A stretch of 58,434 nucleotides of DNA from Chlamydiales bacterium (lineage in GTDB: Bacteria > Chlamydiota > Chlamydiia > Chlamydiales > JAAKFR01). Numbering within the stretch: position 1 is the stretch's first letter; every line of letters begins with the position of its first letter. The stretch is taken from NCBI GenBank assembly GCA_022601445.1, contig JAJACP010000002.1:64174-122607 (forward strand), read 5' to 3'. The notes beneath the pieces are model-generated. The model was not told where the DNA came from and did no database searches. It saw only the letters and a list, made by a program, of their open reading frames with translations. This document shows, in pieces, positions 9,585 through 19,227 of this stretch. The translations under genes were made by a program, and so were the position numbers.

Positions 9585-10513
9585 TAATCTCTCATCCTTT
9601 TTAACGCTTCGAAGATCTTTTCATCCTCCAAATGATTGACATGAACAGGATGGTAAAAGGTTGTCACTTTTTTACTCAAAGGAGCCCACTCGATTGGATT
9701 GGTCTCACCATAAAGAATCACACCCCTTTTCCCAAGAGCAGCGCCGATATGTGCCACTCCTCCATCTTCGACAAAATAATAATCTGCTGCATCAAGAAAT
9801 ACCATAAACTCCTCAAAATTTCGAGGAAAATGCACGAGGTGGTGCATGTTCAACTGAGTAGCGAGAGCTTGGGCACGTGAGGCATCCTTCGGTTGGCCTA
9901 CAATGAGCACGCTAATCGGCTTGCAAGCATGCAATCGATTTAGAAGAGCTGCATACCGATCAGTATCTAAACGGCTCGCAGGACGTGTTGTTGTGGCGCT
10001 AACCAAAACTGTGGGAGAAGGCAATGAACAGGAGTTTTTAGGAACCGTTAACACGGGATACAGTTCTTCTGGCACCTCTTTACAATTAGGATCGACCAGC
10101 CGCAGACTTTTTACTGCTTGGTGCAACATCCGCCCCGAATCAAAATGGAGCGGACGGTTCACAAGGCGACTGTGCCAACTATCATCAACATAAGCAAATC
10201 GCTCCTCTGCTTTTAATAGGTACAAAAAGAAATTCATCAGCTTCATAGGCGACGTTTTAGCTGAATAAGCACATTGAAATTGATGGCGAAAACGACACGC
10301 AACACGCCATGTATTCAGCAGCTTATTTCCACGTGCAGGGAGCACAACAACTTGATCCACAGCAGGCAAATAGGGAATTAAAGAAGAGTTACGGCGATCC
10401 ACAAAAAGAGTGATCTTTGTTTCAGGCTCATACATCTGAAAAAAACGGACAAGTGGGAAGGCGCATAAAAGATCTCCCAGTCCATTTCTTCTTACTATTG
10501 CGATTTTTTTCAT
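9584..10513 (-). CDS. Glycosyltransferase family 9 (heptosyltransferase-like)
   Basis: 309 residues. It starts KKIAIVRRNGLGDLLCAFPL, the N-terminal motif of ADP-heptose:LPS heptosyltransferases, and has the nucleotide-sugar-binding segment FVEDGGVAHIGAALGKRGVILYG near residue 245. It likely adds a sugar to lipooligosaccharide or another cell-surface glycan at the cytoplasmic face of the inner membrane; the donor and acceptor cannot be told from sequence. It lies directly upstream of parB with a one-base overlap, an unusual operon partner, and is not part of the conserved CT687-CT688 order. Confidence 0.85.
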   Translation of the reverse strand: MKKIAIVRRNGLGDLLCAFPLVRFFQMYEPETKITLFVDRRNSSLIPYLPAVDQVVVLPARGNKLLNTWRVACRFRHQFQCAYSAKTSPMKLMNFFLYLLKAEERFAYVDDSWHSRLVNRPLHFDSGRMLHQAVKSLRLVDPNCKEVPEELYPVLTVPKNSCSLPSPTVLVSATTTRPASRLDTDRYAALLNRLHACKPISVLIVGQPKDASRAQALATQLNMHHLVHFPRNFEEFMVFLDAADYYFVEDGGVAHIGAALGKRGVILYGETNPIEWAPLSKKVTTFYHPVHVNHLEDEKIFEALKRMRD

Positions 10514-10525
10514 AAGCGGTATAAT
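10498..10525 (+). promoter_or_regulatory. Sigma-70-type promoter for the 10540 gene
   Basis: TTGCGA at 10498-10503, 16-bp spacer, then a perfect TATAAT at 10520-10525. Expected transcription start is about 10531-10533, only 7-9 nt before the ATG at 10540, and no Shine-Dalgarno sequence is seen, so the mRNA may be leaderless. Confidence 0.5.
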
Positions 10526-10539
10526 GTCGTCTAAATCTT

Positions 10540-11181
10540 ATGGAAGCACACAAGTTTCTTAATTTTCTGCGCCAACACTGGTCCAAACTGCTGCTCGGCT
10601 TTTTGGCAATTGCCTCAATGGCTGCTTGGGCAGAGCGTTTTTTAACCTCGAACCGTTCTCATTCTAAGCAGGACTTTTTGATTGGCAACCAAATTTTAGA
10701 GCGGTTTCAGACGGGGGAACCTCTTGCCCTCGAGTCTATTGAGACCACTGAGATAATTTTGAAGCGACACCCTGAGCTTCATCCAAAATACGATCGGATG
10801 CTTGCAATGACCTTTTTAGCCCAGCGCAATGTATCCAGAGCAATTCCTTACGCCAAAGCGCCTCTTGAGCACCTCTCCTCTGATCTCTCTTCCGTTTACA
10901 AAAAGTATGCGCAGACCTCTCTTTTGATTGCCGAAAAAAGGTATACAGAAGCGTATAGTGAGGCACAAAACTTGTACGCCCAACTTCAAGATAGCGAAGC
11001 CCACTCCACCTTACAAGCCATGAATCTGCTGCGCATCGTGAGTTTGGAAAAAGAGATCGGCACAAAATCGAGTGCATGGGATGAGCTGAAAGCACACCCT
11101 GCTTATGCGTCTATCGCTTCTCTTTTTCAGGAGGGACACCTCTCTTTTGAAGATTGGCATTCGGATCGCTTGAGTAATTAA
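10540..11181 (+). CDS. Membrane-anchored helical (TPR-like) protein, 213 aa
   Basis: One membrane segment near residues 15-32 (LLLGFLAIASMAAWA) after a short positively charged N-terminus, followed by about 175 residues of helix pairs resembling degenerate TPRs (for example AIPYAKAPLEHL and KRYTEAYSEAQNLYAQL). The topology resembles YfgM-like proteins, with a single anchor and a periplasmic TPR domain, but I cannot assign the family. The gene is transcribed alone, divergent from the GT9-parB pair with 26 bp between start codons. Confidence 0.65.
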   Translation: MEAHKFLNFLRQHWSKLLLGFLAIASMAAWAERFLTSNRSHSKQDFLIGNQILERFQTGEPLALESIETTEIILKRHPELHPKYDRMLAMTFLAQRNVSRAIPYAKAPLEHLSSDLSSVYKKYAQTSLLIAEKRYTEAYSEAQNLYAQLQDSEAHSTLQAMNLLRIVSLEKEIGTKSSAWDELKAHPAYASIASLFQEGHLSFEDWHSDRLSN

Positions 11182-11262
11182 GCAGAGAGTGCTATTTATA
11201 TTTTTAATAGCGGTTTTATAAAAACTGCACATTTATTGTTAGACAATACTTGATCAAGGTGG

Positions 11263-11544
11263 ATGGAAAGGGCAAAAAGGGAGGTGAGCAGACGACTGGT
11301 GCTCAAAGCCACAAAGATCGAGCCTGGAATTTTGATGAAATAGGAGCCTCGCAAAGCGGAATCCGGCTTTGCTTGGATTGGAAGATTAGGAGTTATAACC
11401 TTGAGTACACCAACAAACCTACTCACATTAGAGGTAGGAAGTGGATACGAGGTCCTAGAAACAACTGAGTATGAGCTATCTTTAGGTCAGGAAGCGACCG
11501 AAGAGATTGTTTTAATTAGCGGGACCCTTACGGTATCACCGTAA
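11263..11544 (+). pseudogene. Possible broken gene, about 93 codons with an internal TAG
   Basis: In the frame starting ATG at 11263, 26 codons are followed by TAG at 11341-11343, and the same frame then stays open for 66 codons to the TAA at 11542. The second part reads like real protein, beta-rich, with GVITLSTPTNLLTLEVGSGY and YELSLGQEATEEIVLISGT. A plausible reading is a small gene inactivated by a nonsense mutation, or a fragment of a longer one. I do not recognise the family. Apart from this, the stretch 11182-11610 holds only the hairpin at 11566. An unrecognised RNA gene ending at that hairpin is an alternative. Confidence 0.3.
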
Positions 11545-11565
11545 TCCACCACCCATCTTTTACCT

Positions 11566-11591
11566 AAGCCCTCGCCTTTTGGCGAGGGCTT
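11566..11591 (+). terminator. Strong intrinsic-type hairpin
   Basis: AAGCCCTCGCC (11566-11576), loop TTTT, then GGCGAGGGCTT (11581-11591): an 11-bp perfect GC-rich stem with a short T-rich tail. It closes whatever is transcribed from 11182-11560 and insulates the glycosyltransferase gene that starts 19 bp later. Confidence 0.75.
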
Positions 11592-11610
11592 TGCTATACT
11601 GGCTTTCGCT

Positions 11611-12357
11611 ATGATTAGTGTGACAATTTTAGTGAAAAATGGTGAACGGTGTCTCAAAGAAGTGCTGGATTCCCTGCAGAAATTCGATGAGATCGTGGTT
11701 TACGACACCGGCTCAACAGACGACACTCTGACCCTCGCAAAAAGCTATCCTAATGTCAGGATCATTCAACAACCTTTTACCGGCTTTGGACCTGATCACA
11801 ACGCGGCAGCTGCTCAGGCTCAGCACGATTGGATTTTGTCGATCGATGCCGATGAAGTGCTGTCTGAAGAGCTAGCAAATGAAATACTCAGTACTTCTCT
11901 CGATCCTCACACGGTCTACTCCCTCCCCAGACACAACTACTACAATGGAAGACATATCAAGTGGTGCGGATGGCACCCAGAGTCTGTAATCCGACTCTAT
12001 AACAAGCAGATCACAGCTTTCTCAGAGGCAATGGTGCATGAAAAAGTAGAGGATAAAGGACTTAAAAAAATGCGCTTCTTCCAGCCCCTGCGCCACTATT
12101 CTTATGCCTCAGTTTCTGATTTTTTACAAAAAATGGAGCACTACTCAACTCTTTTTGCCCAACAGTACCAACATAAGCGCAAATCCTCTCCATTGACGGC
12201 CTACCTCCATGGCATGACCGCGTTTTTTAAGAGCTTTATTTTAAAACGGGGCTTTTTGGGTGGATACGAAGGATTTTTAATCTCTGCCTACAATGGACAC
12301 ACCGCTTTTTATAAGTATTTAAAACTCTATGAGGCGAACAAATGCTCCTCACGTTGA
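11611..12357 (+). CDS. Family 2 glycosyltransferase, WaaE/KdtX-like
   Basis: 248 residues. The GT-A fold is clear: VTILVKNGERCLKEVLDSL, then VVYDTGSTDDTL, and the metal-binding SIDADEVL (D-x-D) near residues 86-93. The following HNYYNGRHIKWCGWHPE and the C-terminal region match the WaaE/KdtX group of lipopolysaccharide-core beta-glucosyltransferases rather than processive synthases. It probably decorates a surface glycan. The start of the polysaccharide deacetylase gene lies inside its 3' end (16-bp overlap), so the two form an operon. Confidence 0.85.
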   Translation: MISVTILVKNGERCLKEVLDSLQKFDEIVVYDTGSTDDTLTLAKSYPNVRIIQQPFTGFGPDHNAAAAQAQHDWILSIDADEVLSEELANEILSTSLDPHTVYSLPRHNYYNGRHIKWCGWHPESVIRLYNKQITAFSEAMVHEKVEDKGLKKMRFFQPLRHYSYASVSDFLQKMEHYSTLFAQQYQHKRKSSPLTAYLHGMTAFFKSFILKRGFLGGYEGFLISAYNGHTAFYKYLKLYEANKCSSR

Positions 12358-13064
12358 TGTTCAAGTGTGCTCCATCTGAGGAGAGGCTCCGCTCTTTAAA
12401 AGAGCGTTACCCAATTGTGCTACCAGGTGACCCACTTCCAAAACGCAAAGTTGCTGTTTGTTTAACTTTTGATGATGCGTTCTATGACTTTTATCACTCG
12501 GTTTTTCCGATTCTTAAAAAGTTACAGATACGGGCTTTGGTTGGGGTGGCATCACGTTATGCTCTCAAAAAAACGGATGTGTGTCCTGAAGAGAGACTAA
12601 GTGTTCCGCCTGCTTTGGCTATGCAGGATGGCTTTTTTGACAAAAAGGCGACCTACTGCACATGGGAAGAGCTCTCTGAGATGGTACAGTCTGGTTTTGT
12701 CGAAATTGCCTCTCATTCGTATATGCTTTGCAATCTCACCTTTGATTTTGTCGATCTTAATCGAGAAGTTGTCACCTCTAAGAAAATGATTGAAGCTAAT
12801 CTATCTCAGCCAGTTAGCTCTTTTATTTATCCGTTCGGTAAGACAAATCCAGGTCTACATGATTATGTTGCCGAGCACTACCCTTACGCCTTTCAGATAA
12901 GCTCAGCGCTCAATTGGGGGTGGGGAAACGGTAAAAAGCCTTTAAATCGGATTGCAGCCGACCACCTAGCTCCCTTCTCTACCTTTAAGCTATTGAAGTA
13001 TGCGTGCACAACCATGACTACCGAAAATGCCAAGAAAGGGAGAGCAAAACAGTATGAGAGGTGA
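12342..13064 (+). CDS. Polysaccharide deacetylase (carbohydrate esterase 4)
   Basis: 240 residues. The NodB-type motifs are visible: motif 1 CLTFDDAFYDFY (catalytic and metal Asp pair, about residues 43-46), motif 2 EIASHSYMLCNL (H-S-x-x, metal His) and a later FIYPFGKTNP corresponding to motif 3. No signal peptide, so it probably acts in the cytoplasm or on a lipid-linked sugar, consistent with the overlapping GT2 gene. An alternative ATG at 12357, overlapping the GT2 stop as TGATG, would shorten it by five residues. The 3' end overlaps the convergent outer-membrane gene by 47 bp. Confidence 0.82.
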   Translation: MLLTLMFKCAPSEERLRSLKERYPIVLPGDPLPKRKVAVCLTFDDAFYDFYHSVFPILKKLQIRALVGVASRYALKKTDVCPEERLSVPPALAMQDGFFDKKATYCTWEELSEMVQSGFVEIASHSYMLCNLTFDFVDLNREVVTSKKMIEANLSQPVSSFIYPFGKTNPGLHDYVAEHYPYAFQISSALNWGWGNGKKPLNRIAADHLAPFSTFKLLKYACTTMTTENAKKGRAKQYER

Positions 13065-14550
13065 TCTCGTCATTCATTTTGGTGATTAAAGAGTGGGGGT
13101 TTCCGATGGTAGAGAGACCCGAGTCAAAGCCCATCAGCTCAATTTTTCTGTACTGAGTGAAGGCATAATCAAGGCCTAAATGTATCTTTGAGGTGAGCTG
13201 CTGCTCAATCCCACCACCCAAGTGTAGAGCAGCTCGCGTCTTTTTCTTTTCAAGAGGGATAAACAATCCCCATGTTTCAGGAATAAGCGGAATAGCTCCA
13301 TCTATACGCGCATCTGAATAAACACTGACTCTCCCAATCGTGGTTCCAGCTCGCCCATAAAAAAGCGTTGTGGGAAGAACAAAAAAGCCGGGACGAAAAT
13401 CTAGGCTGCACTGAATCGGAGAGAGACGAAAGCGGTTTGTTACAAGGATGGCAAATAAGTTGTTATTGGGCTCATCGTTATAGACAGTATCATCGAAGCT
13501 CTCTTGGGTATCAGTATTTAAAAACTGAGCAGAGATCTCGGCGCTCATATAAAAAAGAGATTTTTTACATCCCCAGCCCATAAAAAGACGCCCTTGAAAC
13601 GGAACATCATTCAAATAGGGAGAGGGTTCTGTTGTTTTATTGATAGGATTTTGAGCTTGCAGCCCCTCTGCTAGTCCATCTTGAGACTTGATGCAAAAAG
13701 CTCCACCGAAGCCTCCTCCAATATAGAGACCAGTAAATGAAGGCTTTAAATACTCAATCTGAGGAAATACAGAGACTTGAGAACAGTAATAGTAGGCTAG
13801 CGAGAGCGTAAAAGCATGATTGCAGACACGTTGTGTAACAGAAAAAGCAGATTCAATTGGTGCATTAAAAGCCGAAACCCCTGCTCCAGTTATTTCCAAC
13901 GAGTAACGGCCGTAATCCGAAAAAATATAGTCCGCTCGCATAGATAATCTAGAATTTAGGTCTTTTTCCAAACCTCCCCCCAACCGCAACGCCGGGCGCC
14001 ATTGTTTTTCCGTTTTGGAAAGAGGCAACTCCCATACATCACCAAGAGCATCTCCAAAATTGATATCAACAACCTCCTGCTTGGTATAGACACCTGCAAC
14101 ACCCAACCGAAAATAGAGCGTAGCTTGCTGCGGCAGGGTCCAACCTGGAAGAAAATCAAGTCCATACTGAACTCCCTGAATCTTTGTCGTGGTCTCTGAA
14201 TCGAGAAAAAAAGTAGCTGCTGTTCCAAAGCCAATACTTCCTTGATCGAAGTTCTTTAGAACAGTAGGACCATACTGCAAAAAACCTTCTAAGCCTAAAC
14301 AGCAAGACCCCAACCGAGTTGTGTAGCCAGCAAAAATGGATCCAAGAAGCGCGCGATCAGTTAAATCGGTTTCCCATCTGTTCACGTAATCTGAATCGAT
14401 AAAAAAGGGATTGTAATTACCTGTAGAGAGACCTTTTTCTTCCCCGGACATGATATTTCCACCAAATCGAACTCCAACATAGCCGCCCTCTTGAGCCCCA
14501 ATAAAGGGAATTGAGAGTAGTAGAAATCCCAAGCAGATTAACTTTTTCAT
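13018..14550 (-). CDS. Outer-membrane beta-barrel protein, internally duplicated
   Basis: 510 residues with a signal peptide (cleavage near residue 19, SIPFIGAQ). Two halves of about 240 residues repeat each other: each opens with a (L/G)Y-(V/I)-G-x-x-(F)-G-G pattern (residues about 24 and 272), and each ends with matching strands, LRLGGGLEKDLNSRLSMRAD versus LHLGGGIEQQLTSKIHLGLD, then HAFTLSLAYYY versus HTVLLSLSWHF. Alternating hydrophobic residues and aromatic strand ends support a barrel: either two fused 8-strand barrels or one larger barrel. It is not the Chlamydiaceae MOMP. Likely function is a porin or structural outer-membrane protein. Confidence 0.75.
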   Translation of the reverse strand: MKKLICLGFLLLSIPFIGAQEGGYVGVRFGGNIMSGEEKGLSTGNYNPFFIDSDYVNRWETDLTDRALLGSIFAGYTTRLGSCCLGLEGFLQYGPTVLKNFDQGSIGFGTAATFFLDSETTTKIQGVQYGLDFLPGWTLPQQATLYFRLGVAGVYTKQEVVDINFGDALGDVWELPLSKTEKQWRPALRLGGGLEKDLNSRLSMRADYIFSDYGRYSLEITGAGVSAFNAPIESAFSVTQRVCNHAFTLSLAYYYCSQVSVFPQIEYLKPSFTGLYIGGGFGGAFCIKSQDGLAEGLQAQNPINKTTEPSPYLNDVPFQGRLFMGWGCKKSLFYMSAEISAQFLNTDTQESFDDTVYNDEPNNNLFAILVTNRFRLSPIQCSLDFRPGFFVLPTTLFYGRAGTTIGRVSVYSDARIDGAIPLIPETWGLFIPLEKKKTRAALHLGGGIEQQLTSKIHLGLDYAFTQYRKIELMGFDSGLSTIGNPHSLITKMNDEITSHTVLLSLSWHFR

Positions 14551-14643
14551 TTAAGACCCCAACTGCGCCAGCACTTCCTGACTTGTATCTCATCAAAGTA
14601 GTTACTGTGGAAGTTGAGATGCACGGCCTGCATGTTCACAGCC

Positions 14644-15846
14644 CTACCCTAAAAAACTTAAAATCGAGGTAAGCGAAGAGATAAATTGGTCAATCTCCTC
14701 AAAAGTGTTGTACATGCCAAAAGAGATGCGTGCTGTGCTTTTGACCCCAAAACGGTCCATAGCCGGTTGATTACAGTGGTGGCCAGTCCGAATCGCAATC
14801 CCTCTACAATCTAAAAGGGTCGCTAAATCCAATGGATGCACCCCCTCAATCACAAAGCTGATAATCGCTCCTTTATGTGCAGCGGTCCCAATCAATCTCA
14901 ACCCCTCTATCTGCTTGAGCTTTTTGGTTGCATACGCAAGTAATTCTTGCTCCCACACTTCAACTATGTCCAACCCCATCTCACTTAAGTAGTCAATAGC
15001 AGCTCCCAATCCAATTGCCTCAGCAACCATTGGTGTCCCCGCTTCAAACTTGGTGGGAAGCTGCGTGTAGGTGCTTTTCAAAAGCGTCACCTCTTCGATC
15101 ATATCCCCTCCCCCTTCAACCGGAGGCATTTGCTCAAGCAATTCCCGTTTACCATACAAAACCCCAATCCCCGTGGGACCATAAACTTTGTGCCCTGAAA
15201 AGGCGTAGAAGTCGACATCCAAAGCACGTACATCAATAGAAAAATGTCCAGCAGCCTGCGCTCCATCTAAACAGACGTGGGCGCCCACCTGGTGAGCTGC
15301 TTCAATAATCTTTTCCACCGGATGAACCGTCCCAATGACATTAGAAACATGCGCAACACTGACGAGCTTCACTTTCTCATCGAGCTGATCGAGAAATTCT
15401 TCGAAAATAAGCTCTCCAGCGTCGTTGACAGGGACAATGCGCAAAACAGCGCCACGTTCTTCGCATATCATTTGCCACGGCACAATGTTGGAGTGGTGCT
15501 CAATCTCTGAGATCATAATCGCATCGCCTGGACGTAAAAAAGCCTTTCCATACGAGCGGGCAAGTAGATTTAAAGAGGCGGTCGTACCACGGGTAAAGAT
15601 AATCTCCTCAGGATGAGAGGTCCGAAGGAAGCGGTGCACCTTTCGACGTGCTTCCTGATAAAGATCGGTCGCTTCACGAGCGTGCTTGTAGACGCTGCGA
15701 TTGACCGTCCCGTAATGGTGCGTATAAAAATCGGTGATGGCATCAATCACGACTTGTGGTTTCTGTGCAGTAGCGGCCGTGTCGAAATAGATCTGCCCTT
15801 CGCAAATCATCGGAAAATCACTACGAAAATCGACAGAGGTCTGCAT
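14644..15846 (-). CDS. sufS: Cysteine desulfurase SufS
   Basis: 400 residues, class V aminotransferase fold. The PLP lysine is K220 in AFSGHKVYGPTG and the sulfur-accepting cysteine is C358 in RTGHHCNQPAM, the short-loop group II (SufS/CsdA) type. It removes sulfur from L-cysteine for the SufBCD scaffold. The start overlaps the end of sufD by 26 bp. There is no sufE or sufU in the operon, as in C. trachomatis (CT687). It is the last gene of the sufBCDS operon. Confidence 0.96.
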   Translation of the reverse strand: MQTSVDFRSDFPMICEGQIYFDTAATAQKPQVVIDAITDFYTHHYGTVNRSVYKHAREATDLYQEARRKVHRFLRTSHPEEIIFTRGTTASLNLLARSYGKAFLRPGDAIMISEIEHHSNIVPWQMICEERGAVLRIVPVNDAGELIFEEFLDQLDEKVKLVSVAHVSNVIGTVHPVEKIIEAAHQVGAHVCLDGAQAAGHFSIDVRALDVDFYAFSGHKVYGPTGIGVLYGKRELLEQMPPVEGGGDMIEEVTLLKSTYTQLPTKFEAGTPMVAEAIGLGAAIDYLSEMGLDIVEVWEQELLAYATKKLKQIEGLRLIGTAAHKGAIISFVIEGVHPLDLATLLDCRGIAIRTGHHCNQPAMDRFGVKSTARISFGMYNTFEEIDQFISSLTSILSFLG

Positions 15847-16987
15847 ACGGCTTCTCTATTTGATCTAAAATCTCCTGACAAAATCCATGCACTAAAAGAC
15901 TCTTAGCTGCCTTTTGGGGCACGCCTCGCGTCTTTAGATAAAAGAGCTGCTCCTCATCCAGCTGCCCGACTGTAGAGCCGTGAGACGCTTTTACATCATC
16001 AGCAAAAATCTCAAGGTTGGGTTTACTGTTGGCAAAGGCGTGTCTACCCAAAATCAAATTGGGATTGCTCTGAAACGCTTCTGTTTTTTGAGCAGCTTGG
16101 TGAACGTAGATTTTTCCCTCGAAACTCGTCCGAGAAGTCCCCTTCAATACATTTTTGAAGTGCTGAAAAGAGCGGCAGTGAGGGGCCCTATGCTCCATTA
16201 AGACATGCACATGGTGGTGACGTCTCTCTGCAACCTGACACACTCCATAAAGAGCCGCTTCAGCTCCCTCTTCGAGTAATTGAACTTTATAATCCTGTCT
16301 GACAGTTGCGCCTCCGTTAGAAACGGCGTAGGTTTTCAGTCGGCTCTCCCGTTTGAGCGTCGCCCGAATGGCATCAAATTGCCAACTTTCGGTCGTGTGA
16401 TCCATGATCGTGGTCATGGTAACCGCTGCGCGCTCGTCAAGAGCGATATCGACAAAGCTGTTTACCCAGTGTGGCCCTTTGTGAATCAGAAAGCACTTAG
16501 CCTCCGCCTCTTTGCCGGCACAAATATGTAACCGAGGTGTGGTAACAACCGGAGCTGCATGCTCGGTTACTAAATGGACCACCTCAAAACGACTGACTGA
16601 TTTAGGCGGGAGATAGACAAAAAGCGCCTCTTCAGCAAGAGCGCCATTGAGAGCTGCAAAAGGATCACTCTCCTCTTTGATTTGTGAGGCATGGCGAGGG
16701 TTGAGAAAGGCACCGTACGTTTTCAAGGCTGCTTTAAAGGGGAGCACCACAATTTCTGAGGGAGGTGTAGAGAGCGCTTCTACATAACGTCCGTTGACAA
16801 AAACAAGCCGTCCATCCTGAGAGGCCAGTGAAGGAATGACTCGATCGGCAAGTCTAAAAGAATGGGAGTATAAATCACTTAAACGGACGTACCGATAGAC
16901 TTCCCGTTCCTTAGAAGGGAGACCCAGAGCATTAAACTGCTCCCAAGCACGCTGATCCACAACTCCTTGCTCCAACTGCTCAAGCAT
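15821..16987 (-). CDS. sufD: Fe-S assembly scaffold protein SufD
   Basis: 388 residues from the ATG at 16987. I prefer this over an in-frame TTG at 17014 because it is preceded by AAGGG about eight bases upstream and overlaps the sufC stop as ATGCTTGA. The C-terminal SufB/D domain shows [35 protein letters not shown] and [20 protein letters not shown], the last containing the conserved His needed for iron entry in SufBC2D. It pairs with SufB. Equivalent to CT686. Confidence 0.94.
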   Translation of the reverse strand: MLEQLEQGVVDQRAWEQFNALGLPSKEREVYRYVRLSDLYSHSFRLADRVIPSLASQDGRLVFVNGRYVEALSTPPSEIVVLPFKAALKTYGAFLNPRHASQIKEESDPFAALNGALAEEALFVYLPPKSVSRFEVVHLVTEHAAPVVTTPRLHICAGKEAEAKCFLIHKGPHWVNSFVDIALDERAAVTMTTIMDHTTESWQFDAIRATLKRESRLKTYAVSNGGATVRQDYKVQLLEEGAEAALYGVCQVAERRHHHVHVLMEHRAPHCRSFQHFKNVLKGTSRTSFEGKIYVHQAAQKTEAFQSNPNLILGRHAFANSKPNLEIFADDVKASHGSTVGQLDEEQLFYLKTRGVPQKAAKSLLVHGFCQEILDQIEKPYADLCRFS

Positions 16988-17702
16988 CTGCGTACCCTTG
17001 TGCTTCAAGCTCAAGTGCTAGTGAAGCGTCGCCTGATCGGATAATCTTTCCTTCTGCCAAAACATGCACAAAATGGGGACGAATGTAGTCGAGAAGGCGT
17101 TGATAGTGCGTAATCAACAGTAGACCACGCTCTGCATTCATCAAGCCGTTCACCCCATCCGCTACAATCCGCATCGCGTCGATATCTAAACCTGAATCGG
17201 TCTCATCTAAAATGGCTAATTTTGGCTCTAAAACAGCCATCTGTAAGATCTCATTTCGCTTCTTCTCTCCTCCCGAGAAGCCCTCGTTAAGATGCCGCTC
17301 TTTAAAAGAGCCACGCATTTTAACCTGCTCCATCTTTTCATCAAGAAGAGTCGCAAACGCCTCCTCTGAGAGAGGTTTTTCCAGCTTCGCGTTGAGTGCA
17401 TGGTGCAAAAACTGGAAATTGGAAACACCCGCAATCTCAGGAGGATACTGGAAGCTCATGAAAAGACCCAAATGAGCTCTCTCTTCTGGCTCAAGCTCTA
17501 AGATGCTCTTCCCTTCAAAAAGAATGTCCCCTTGAGTCACTTCATAAGCAGGATGGCCGGCAATGATTTTCGCCAAAGTCGACTTCCCTGCGCCATTGGG
17601 CCCCATAATAGCATGAATCTCCCCAGCCCGAATGGTGAGGTTGATTCCCTTTAAAATAGGAACCTCTTCAACTGTTGCATGTAAATCTATGATTTCTAAC
17701 AT
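16980..17702 (-). CDS. sufC: Fe-S assembly ATPase SufC
   Basis: 240 residues, ABC-type ATPase without membrane domain. Walker [10 protein letters not shown] is at residues 34-42, the signature appears as [13 protein letters not shown] and Walker B as [12 protein letters not shown]. The EKKRNEI variant of the signature is characteristic of SufC. It dimerises on SufB and SufD and drives the conformational change of the scaffold. One base separates it from the sufB stop. Equivalent to CT685. Confidence 0.96.
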   Translation of the reverse strand: MLEIIDLHATVEEVPILKGINLTIRAGEIHAIMGPNGAGKSTLAKIIAGHPAYEVTQGDILFEGKSILELEPEERAHLGLFMSFQYPPEIAGVSNFQFLHHALNAKLEKPLSEEAFATLLDEKMEQVKMRGSFKERHLNEGFSGGEKKRNEILQMAVLEPKLAILDETDSGLDIDAMRIVADGVNGLMNAERGLLLITHYQRLLDYIRPHFVHVLAEGKIIRSGDASLALELEAQGYADA

Positions 17703-17703
17703 T

Positions 17704-19146
17704 TTAACCCACAGAGTTTTCGAGTTTTAAGGTTAATAATTTTTTGGCTTCTTCCGCAAATTCCAAAGGAAGCTCTTGAATCACCTCTTTTCCAAAGCCA
17801 TTCACAACGAGATTAATGGCATCTTCTCTATCAATCCCACGGGATTGAAGATAAAAGAGTTGCTCCTCATTCATTTTGGAAGTCGAGGCTTCGTGCTCCA
17901 CCTGAGAGGTCTCATTTCCCACTTCGATGTAGGGGAAAGTATTGGCCGAGCATTGATCACCAACAAGCATCGAGTCGCATTGCGTGTAGTTGCGTGCCCC
18001 CTCTGCACGTGGCGCCATTTTGACAAGTCCGCGATAGCTGTTGTGCGACTTATCGGCCGAAATCCCCTTCGAGATGATAGTCGAACGGGTATTTTTACCG
18101 AGGTGAATCATTTTAGTGCCCGTATCGGCTTGCATCTTTCCATTTGTCAAAGCGATCGAGTAAAACTCTCCAACAGAGTGGTCTCCCTCCAAAATACAGC
18201 TGGGATACTTCCAGGTAATGGCCGCCCCGACCTCGACTTGCGTCCACGAAATTTTAGCATAATCGGCGCACCGTCCACGCTTGGTTACAAAGTTGTAGAC
18301 GCCTCCCTCTCCTGTTTTCCGATCTCCAGCGTACCAGTTTTGCACCGTTGAGTACTTGATCTCAGCCCGTTTATCCGCCACAAGTTCCACAACAGCAGCA
18401 TGGAGTTGGTTTTTGGAAAAAGCGGGAGCCGTGCACCCCTCGAGGTAGCTGACGTGCGATCCCTCTTCGGCGATAATCAGGGTGCGCTCAAACTGTCCAG
18501 ATTCTTGATCATTGATGCGGAAGTAGGTGGAGAGCTCCATGGGCGCTCTCACTCCTTTTGGAACGTAGACAAACGATCCATCTGTAAAGACCGCCGAGTT
18601 GAGGGTGGCAAAGTAGTTGTCGCCAATGGGAACAACGCTACCCAGGTATTTTTCAACCAGCTCTGGATAGAGATGAACCGCTTCTGAGATCGAACAGAGA
18701 ACGACTCCAGCCTCTTCGAGCTTCTTTTTAAAGGTTGTGCCGATGGAGACCGAGTCGAAGACCATATCGACGGCGACATTGGCAAGCCGCTTCTGTTCGT
18801 CTAGAGGAATGCCGAGGCGCTCAAAGGTTTTCAGCACTTCGGGATCGACTTCGTCGAGACTGCCCAGTTGAGGTTTTGTCTTGGGGGCTGAGTAGTACGT
18901 GATGTCTTGGTAGTCAATGGGCGGATAGTGAACATTCGCCCATTCGGGCTCCTTAGACTGGAGCCATTTCTTATACGCCTTAAGCCTAAAAGCAAGCATG
19001 AAGGGGGGCTCTTCTTTCTTTTCAGAGATGAGGCGAATGGTCTCTTCATTGAGCCCTTTGGGAATAGACTCGCTCTCGACGTTAGTGACAAAGCCGTACT
19101 TGTAGTCGGCTTGTTCTTGTAAAAGCTCTTCTGTGCTGGATGACAT
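17704..19146 (-). CDS. sufB: Fe-S assembly scaffold protein SufB
   Basis: 480 residues, usual family length. Conserved SufB segments include [32 protein letters not shown] (cysteine), [12 protein letters not shown], and the C-terminal [20 protein letters not shown] followed by [20 protein letters not shown]. It is first in the sufBCDS operon, transcribed leftward. The upstream gap to 19420 contains a large inverted repeat but I could not assign a confident promoter. Confidence 0.96.
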   Translation of the reverse strand: MSSSTEELLQEQADYKYGFVTNVESESIPKGLNEETIRLISEKKEEPPFMLAFRLKAYKKWLQSKEPEWANVHYPPIDYQDITYYSAPKTKPQLGSLDEVDPEVLKTFERLGIPLDEQKRLANVAVDMVFDSVSIGTTFKKKLEEAGVVLCSISEAVHLYPELVEKYLGSVVPIGDNYFATLNSAVFTDGSFVYVPKGVRAPMELSTYFRINDQESGQFERTLIIAEEGSHVSYLEGCTAPAFSKNQLHAAVVELVADKRAEIKYSTVQNWYAGDRKTGEGGVYNFVTKRGRCADYAKISWTQVEVGAAITWKYPSCILEGDHSVGEFYSIALTNGKMQADTGTKMIHLGKNTRSTIISKGISADKSHNSYRGLVKMAPRAEGARNYTQCDSMLVGDQCSANTFPYIEVGNETSQVEHEASTSKMNEEQLFYLQSRGIDREDAINLVVNGFGKEVIQELPLEFAEEAKKLLTLKLENSVG

Positions 19147-19227
19147 AAGGGCAGATCATACTATCTACAGAGGTAAATCTCCAGAAAAATGTGGGAAATA
19201 TCAAAAATTGACACCTCTTTTTGATTC

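Noticed and set aside
11250..11468. 72-codon plus-strand ORF beginning IKVDGKGKKGG
   Set aside because: Lys/Arg-rich shadow of the more protein-like neighbouring frame; composition is not convincing.
11182..11600. tmRNA, RNase P RNA or SRP RNA gene ahead of the 11566 hairpin
   Set aside because: I found no tRNA-like ends with TTCGA, no RNase P core segment and no SRP GGAAG-x-AGCA loop; the protein-like frame is an alternative explanation.
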